Assembly: GCA_028291345.1 (NCBI GenBank)
Contig: JAQGIF010000195.1
Location: 1-47,965 of the forward strand
DNA: 47,965 nt
Direction: 5' to 3'
Origin: Rhodospirillales bacterium
GTDB taxonomy: Bacteria > Pseudomonadota > Alphaproteobacteria > BOG-932 > Roseiterribacteraceae
Under the pieces are notes generated by a model, which searched no databases, was not told the DNA's origin, and saw only the letters and a list, made by a program, of their open reading frames with translations. Below are positions 43,871 to 47,965 of this stretch, piece after piece (the stretch's first letter is position 1; each line of letters starts with the position of its first letter). A program made the translations under genes and the position numbers.

Positions 43871-44815
43871 TCAGCGATAGAGACGATCGAGCAAATCCAC
43901 CAGGTGGCGGGCCAAGACCGGTCCCTGTTCCTCTTGCAGGAAATGACCCCCACCCGCGATCTCGACATGGGGCTGGCTGACCGCGCCGGGGACGCGGTTC
44001 CGGAACACTGCTTCCCATGGTTTGGTCGAAGGATCACGGTCGCTGAAGGCGGTCAGGAAGGGGCGGTCGAATCTCTCGAGCACCTCCCAGGCTCGCCGGT
44101 TTTCCGCGACACCGGGCATATCCTGCGTCACGGGAATACAGCAGGTGATCTGCAGCGCCGCCGATTTGTAGGAGGCATCGGGGAAGGGAGCATCGTAGCC
44201 GCGCAGGATTTCGGCGGACGGACGTTCCAGGCATGCACCGGCGACGATCTCGGAAATCTGCAGATCGTTCGCGTTCCTGCAGGTCTCGATCCAATTCTCG
44301 ATAACTTTGCCCGGCCATCCGACGATGCCCTGTGGCGGAGGTTCGCAGTTCGGCAGTAGCGTATTAGCGACGACGACGGCGTCGAACCGGTCGGGCATTT
44401 CGCTCAAGACCCGCAGGCCGATGGGGCCGCCCCAATCCTGGCAGACCAGCGTAATGCGCTGGAGCTCCTCGATCTTGATGAAACGGCGGAGCCAGTCGAC
44501 GAAGCCCTGATAGGAATAGTCGGCGCGGCTGCTCGGCTTATCGGATCGGCCGAAACCGATGAAATCGGGCGCCACCGCACGATAGCCGGCGGCAGTGACG
44601 ATCGGGATGATCTTGCGGTAGAGGAACGACCAGGTCGGTTCGCCATGCAGCATCAGCACGACCGGGGCATCGCGTGGCCCCTCGTCGACGAAGTGCATCC
44701 GGAGCGGGCCGAAGCGGACATCCGGGATTTCGGCGTAATGCGGCGCGAACGGGTAGTCCGGCAGACCGGCGAAGCGTTCGTCGGGCGTGCGTAGGACGGT
44801 CGGCTCGCTCGTCAT
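43871..44815 (-). CDS. Haloalkane dehalogenase (HLD-I subfamily)
   Basis: A 314-residue alpha/beta hydrolase that aligns along its length with DhlA/DmbB-type dehalogenases. It has the LRTPDERFAGLPDYPF start and the oxyanion motif HGEPTWSFLYRK with E59. The nucleophile is D127 in LVCQDWGGPIGL, the halide-binding Trp W128 is adjacent, and W175 (VIENWIE) is a probable second halide Trp in the cap domain. The acid is probably D261 in FSDRDP, and the base is H291 in GGGHFLQEE. It would cleave carbon-halogen bonds to give an alcohol, halide and proton in the cytoplasm. Substrate range is unknown, and related enzymes can act as epoxide or fluoroacetate hydrolases. The gene is coupled to an LLM oxidoreductase 3 bases upstream. 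Confidence 0.88.
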   Translation of the reverse strand: MTSEPTVLRTPDERFAGLPDYPFAPHYAEIPDVRFGPLRMHFVDEGPRDAPVVLMLHGEPTWSFLYRKIIPIVTAAGYRAVAPDFIGFGRSDKPSSRADYSYQGFVDWLRRFIKIEELQRITLVCQDWGGPIGLRVLSEMPDRFDAVVVANTLLPNCEPPPQGIVGWPGKVIENWIETCRNANDLQISEIVAGACLERPSAEILRGYDAPFPDASYKSAALQITCCIPVTQDMPGVAENRRAWEVLERFDRPFLTAFSDRDPSTKPWEAVFRNRVPGAVSQPHVEIAGGGHFLQEEQGPVLARHLVDLLDRLYR

Positions 44816-44818
44816 GGA

Positions 44819-45730
44819 TCAGCTCCCGTTTTGCGGATATTTGACGATGACCGTCTCAGCATAACGCTTCATCGCCTTCTTCTTGATTTCCAGCCGGCTG
44901 AAATCGTCGCCGGGGTCGGTCCATTGAACGACATCCCAGGGCGAGGGGATCCAGGGGCCGATTACGATGATGTCCTCGATGTCGATCGCCTTGGCGCCGG
45001 CCATGACACGCTCGGTGACAGGTTCGGCGGGGGCGAAGCAGATCGTGAAATTCTTGAGCGGCAGACCCGCGGCATTGCGCAACCCGCGTATATTCGCGGC
45101 GGCGTCGGTCATGCCCGCCAGGGTCATCGGCAAAGGCAGCCAGCCGTCATTCATTGCCGCCCTGCGGATCGCGCCCTTGCTGCCGCCGCCGCACCAGATC
45201 GGCACTGGCTTCTTGGGCGCGGGGCACATCAACGCATCGAAATTAAAGAACTCGCCGCGATGGCTGACCTTCTCACCGGTCCAGAGTGCGCGCATGGCGA
45301 CGATGATCTCATCCAGCCGCTTGCCCCGCGTATGGAAGTCGATCCCCGCCAGCTCATATTCTTCCTTGATCCAGCCCGATGCGACGCCGCAGGCGATGCG
45401 GCCTTCATTGAAGACGGCGGCCGTGGCGACCGACTTCGCCGCGGTGAACGGATCGCGCAGCGCCGCGAGATAGATATTGGTCATCAGCCGGATATTAGAG
45501 GTGACCGCACCCATCGTCGCCAGCGTGACCCAGGGGTCTGGCCATGGCGTCGTCTCGGGCCAAAATACCTCGCCATCGGGCGTGTAGGGATATTTGCTGT
45601 CGATGCGCGTCGGCATCACTAGATGGTCGGCGCAAGTGATGCCGCCGAAACCGAGTTCCTCGGCATATTTGGCGATCGGGACCAACTGGTCGATTTCCAT
45701 CACCGATACGAGCGATAGCCAGAACTTCAT
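44819..45730 (-). CDS. LLM-class flavin/F420-dependent oxidoreductase (TIGR03619-like)
   Basis: A 303-residue luciferase-fold protein. It begins MKFWLSLVSVMEIDQLVPIA, then AEELGFGGITCADHLVMPT and a YPYTPDGEVFWPETTPWPDP stretch typical of the F420-dependent TIGR03619 group. GRIACGVASGWIKEEYELAGID and RGKRLDEIIVAMRALWTGE follow. In this family Asp/His near ADHLV contribute to the active site. The cofactor could be F420 or FMN; no F420 biosynthesis genes are in the window. It starts 38 bases after the DUF2971 gene and is followed by the dehalogenase after 3 bases, indicating one transcript. Confidence 0.87.
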   Translation of the reverse strand: MKFWLSLVSVMEIDQLVPIAKYAEELGFGGITCADHLVMPTRIDSKYPYTPDGEVFWPETTPWPDPWVTLATMGAVTSNIRLMTNIYLAALRDPFTAAKSVATAAVFNEGRIACGVASGWIKEEYELAGIDFHTRGKRLDEIIVAMRALWTGEKVSHRGEFFNFDALMCPAPKKPVPIWCGGGSKGAIRRAAMNDGWLPLPMTLAGMTDAAANIRGLRNAAGLPLKNFTICFAPAEPVTERVMAGAKAIDIEDIIVIGPWIPSPWDVVQWTDPGDDFSRLEIKKKAMKRYAETVIVKYPQNGS

Positions 45731-45768
45731 TTTATGCTTCCCTGTTATTCAGGCGGCAGCGTTCGCCG

Positions 45769-46692
45769 TCAGATCGTCACCGGCACTCGCGACTGCACCA
45801 CTTCCGCCCGGTCATAGCCGTGCTTGTAGAGCAACGTCCAGAAGGCACGCGCAGTCATCTGTTGATGGATGCTGGGGCCGACCAGGATTTCGCAGAGCGG
45901 CAACCGGTCTGTCGCGTCGGCAATATCGAGATCGATATAGAGCGCGGTATAGCCGGGCTTGGCGATCGCGGTGATGCGCCGGGCGCCGACGGCGGTCTGG
46001 CTGGGATTGCACAGGATCAGACGCCATTCCTCTTCATGGGCCAACTCCGAACGCTTCATCAATGCACCGAATAAAGCCAGTTCGCGAACAACATAGTGGA
46101 CCAGTCCATGGGTCCCGGCGGGTTGCCCGTAGGTTTTACGGCGCTTTTCATAAAGATTTTCAAGCAGCTCCAGCCCGCGGGTCATGATCGCGACCTTGGT
46201 CTCGTCGTCATAGCAGCAAGGCGCGAGCAGCGCGCCGCCGCTCTCCGCTCCGCGCATGACCCCCGCCGCGGTGAAGCCGACGGCGATGCCATGCCCCCGT
46301 CCACTCACCGATTGCCATTGGTGGGTGTTGTCGCGTTCCTTGGTGAAGGTGGCAATCCAGATATCGGGTGGCACATAACTTCCGACTTCGGATAGATATT
46401 GGGTGATGACCGCGATCAGCTCGGCGGTGGCGGCGGCCGGATTGTCGTGCAGCCGGGCGGCCATCGCCTCACGGAAGAATTCCAGGCTGTGCCCCAAGTC
46501 GCGCCCATCATCCAGATACAGGATGTTGGTCGCGCGCAGCTTGGCCTCCTCGAGGATGTTCGCGGCGGCGGCGCCATCGGTATAATGATAGACTGGATGG
46601 TCGAGCGGGCGAATCAGAGCGTTGAATTCGCGGCGCATATAATCCTGCACCTGCCTGATATCGTCGTTCGTGATGCCCGTACTATCGACCAT
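45769..46692 (-). CDS. DUF2971 domain-containing protein
   Basis: A 307-residue cytoplasmic protein. The DUF2971 region starts with VYHYTDGAAAANILEEAKLRA, then NILYLDDGRDLGHSLEFF, IWIATFTKERDNTHQWQSVSGRGHGIAVGF and EEEWRLILCNP. The His-Tyr-Thr start and the fixed order of these motifs recall ADP-ribosyltransferase-like folds, and DUF2971 proteins are often found in accessory or defence-related loci, but no activity has been established. A GGGGGAG ribosome binding site precedes the ATG. It is divergent from the pentapeptide-repeat gene and may be the first gene of the transcript with the LLM oxidoreductase and dehalogenase. Confidence 0.82.
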   Translation of the reverse strand: MVDSTGITNDDIRQVQDYMRREFNALIRPLDHPVYHYTDGAAAANILEEAKLRATNILYLDDGRDLGHSLEFFREAMAARLHDNPAAATAELIAVITQYLSEVGSYVPPDIWIATFTKERDNTHQWQSVSGRGHGIAVGFTAAGVMRGAESGGALLAPCCYDDETKVAIMTRGLELLENLYEKRRKTYGQPAGTHGLVHYVVRELALFGALMKRSELAHEEEWRLILCNPSQTAVGARRITAIAKPGYTALYIDLDIADATDRLPLCEILVGPSIHQQMTARAFWTLLYKHGYDRAEVVQSRVPVTI

Positions 46693-46804
46693 CGGCCTTA
46701 CTCCCCCATTATTTCACTATCTGACACGAGATTTCAGTTATCTAACACTGGAAGAGGGGCATTCGGCGAGCCTTAACAGCCATAAACACATCTTGGACCC
46801 GGAC

Positions 46805-47485
46805 ATGAACATCGTCGCCGATCTCACTCTCACGCGAGCGCAGTTGGAAGGCCTCATTGCCGATGCCGGCCAACCGCTCCGATTCGAGAATTGCGACCTT
46901 ACGGAAATGGATCTCTCGCGGCTCGAGCTGAGCGAAGCCGAGTTCGATCGCTGCATCCTGGCAGGTACATCACTGGTCGGAGCGGTTCTGGAGCGAAGCC
47001 GATGGTCCGGCTGCCGGGCCGCAAAGGCGAATTTCAGTTCCGCCGACCTGTCCGATGCGGCGTTCCGGTCCTGCGACCTGAACAACTCGACTTGGCGGCG
47101 CACCAACCTGGCATCGGCGATTTTCGAAAATGCGAAACTGACCGGCGCTTTGTTCAGCGAATGTCGCGCGTTGGGCGCCAGGTTTTCGGACAGTCTATTG
47201 GTAAGCGCCACGCTGTCGTCATTATCGTTCCGGCGGACGACCTTGCGCCGGCTCGATTTCACCGATGCGGATCTGTCAGGCGTCGATTTCCGCGACGGCG
47301 TGTTCGACGACTGCAGTCTGCGTAGCGCGCATATCAAAGGCGCCCGCTTCGAGGGCGCGGATCTGCGCGGTGCCGATATAGGGGGCCTCAGGCTCGTCGA
47401 CGCCGCCCTTTTTCGCGGTGCTACGATCTCAAGGATTCAGGCCGGCGAGCTTTTGAGCGAGTTGGGGATAAATGTCGCGTCGTAA
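46805..47485 (+). CDS. Pentapeptide-repeat protein (Qnr/McbG-like)
   Basis: A 226-residue protein made almost entirely of pentapeptide repeats of the A(D/N)Lxx type, giving a right-handed quadrilateral beta-helix. Examples are FENCDLTEMDLSRLELSEAEF, FSSADLSDAAFRSCDLNNS and LDFTDADLSGVDFRDGVF (split by short loops). The last 20 residues, ATISRIQAGELLSELGI, form the C-terminal helix seen in Qnr/McbG-type proteins. Such proteins can mimic DNA and protect gyrase from toxins or quinolones; this activity is possible but not shown here. The ATG at 46805 was chosen because GGACCCGGAC precedes it and upstream residues do not form repeats. Confidence 0.85.
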   Translation: MNIVADLTLTRAQLEGLIADAGQPLRFENCDLTEMDLSRLELSEAEFDRCILAGTSLVGAVLERSRWSGCRAAKANFSSADLSDAAFRSCDLNNSTWRRTNLASAIFENAKLTGALFSECRALGARFSDSLLVSATLSSLSFRRTTLRRLDFTDADLSGVDFRDGVFDDCSLRSAHIKGARFEGADLRGADIGGLRLVDAALFRGATISRIQAGELLSELGINVAS

Positions 47486-47497
47486 GAATTTTGTCCG

Positions 47498-47568
47498 TAT
47501 CGGAGGGGTTTGAGCATAAAGTTTTGTTTGCGGGCGAGCGCTCTTGCCTAGACAATTATCGGAGGGGT
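47498..47568. repeat. Pair of 12-bp direct repeats upstream of the secretion gene
   Basis: TATCGGAGGGGT occurs at 47498-47509 and again at 47557-47568, 59 bases apart start to start, both in the gap between the pentapeptide gene and the secretion gene. They may be activator sites or the trace of a small duplication. Confidence 0.5.
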
Positions 47569-47623
47569 AGAAGCCCCTTTGGCGGTCTTTTGCGGGCCAG
47601 TCCTATAGGGGGATTTCTCAACA

Positions 47624-47965
47624 TTGAGCCGCCCGATTCTCTTGCTGACGCTTGTTGCGACCGGCATTCTGGCGGTTGTGTTGGTCGAACTCTCGGAAGG
47701 GATGGAGAATACCGCAACCGGGAACACCATGAACCCAGAAACGCCACCCATGGCGGCTCCCTCGGGTTTCCGGGGAGGTAGAGACCAGTTGGTCGCGCAG
47801 ATTCTCGCGCGCCCCTTATTCAATCCCGACCGTGTGCTCGCGACGGGCGACGAGGGCGGTCAATCCGGTGCGCCCGTCGATACGCCACGTCTTTCCGGGA
47901 TTCTTGTTTCATCGGAGTTGCGCCGAGCAATTTTCCAAACTGCCGATGATAGCCGTGCGGTCGTC
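47624..47965 (+). CDS. Type II secretion system GspC/GspN-like protein, partial (3' end outside window)
   Basis: A 114-codon frame running off the right edge. It begins TTG at 47624, the only start after an in-frame TAG at 47606-47608, with AGGGGG about 12 bases upstream. The product starts MSRPILLLTLVATGILAVVL (membrane anchor), then has a flexible region and the family motif AQILARPLFNPDRVLATG, followed by PRLSGILVSSELRRAIFQT. The ARPLF-x-P-x-R plus LSGI-x-x-S-x-x-RRAIF pattern is typical of the short GspC/GspN-like inner-membrane component that begins type II secretion operons in sphingomonads. It links the inner-membrane platform to the outer-membrane secretin. Confidence 0.8.
   Translation, partial: MSRPILLLTLVATGILAVVLVELSEGMENTATGNTMNPETPPMAAPSGFRGGRDQLVAQILARPLFNPDRVLATGDEGGQSGAPVDTPRLSGILVSSELRRAIFQTADDSRAVV

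Overview
The window looks like chromosomal DNA of a GC-rich alphaproteobacterium, most likely a member of the Sphingomonadales. The grounds are GC-rich third codon positions, recG lying divergent from sdhE-mfd, a CsbD/DUF883-type stress protein, and many luciferase-like (LLM) oxidoreductases and alpha/beta hydrolases of the kind common in sphingomonad degraders. No rRNA, tRNA, CRISPR array, insertion sequence or phage gene is visible. The order-level assignment is inference.

Layout. 1-986: decayed alpha/beta-hydrolase (Abhydrolase_10-like) pseudogene. 999-7518: a TetR regulator divergent from a complete RND efflux operon (outer-membrane lipoprotein, periplasmic adaptor, inner-membrane pump), with a palindromic operator between them. 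7525-11029: single genes (secreted protein, glycosyltransferase, glutathione peroxidase, CsbD/DUF883 hybrid, glutathione S-transferase), then a short DUF1289 gene at 11118-11288. 11396-14176: tight operon of LLM oxidoreductase, glycerol kinase and VOC protein. 14597-17667: two-gene operon of an LLM flavin monooxygenase and an alpha/beta hydrolase with a PKD-like tail. 17664-28245: recG and sdhE-mfd, separated by about 4.6 kb holding a PAS protein, a GFA-family zinc protein, a large autotransporter-OmpA fusion and a small membrane protein. 28301-32477: vapB relic, small unknown protein, methyltransferase, diiron-type hydrolase, lipoprotein esterase and DsbA-like oxidoreductase.

32607-43743 is the Kdp potassium-uptake region, all on the minus strand. 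An upstream 27-aa membrane microprotein, kdpF, kdpA, kdpB and kdpC are followed by about 3 kb of foreign content (RlpA-like protein, MaoC-like hydratase, uppP relic, aldehyde dehydrogenase), and then kdpD and kdpE. A T-rich element resembling the E. coli KdpE site lies upstream of the microprotein. 43871-46692: haloalkane dehalogenase, LLM oxidoreductase and a DUF2971 protein on the minus strand. 46805-47485: pentapeptide-repeat protein. The window ends inside a GspC/GspN-like type II secretion gene.

No gene set here forms an obviously new defence or mobile system. The most unusual items are the autotransporter barrel followed by a peptidoglycan-binding OmpA domain, the microprotein heading the kdp operon, the split kdp locus, and three separate LLM oxidoreductases each paired with a different downstream enzyme. 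Three gene relics (Abhydrolase_10, vapB, uppP) show active decay in the accessory parts.
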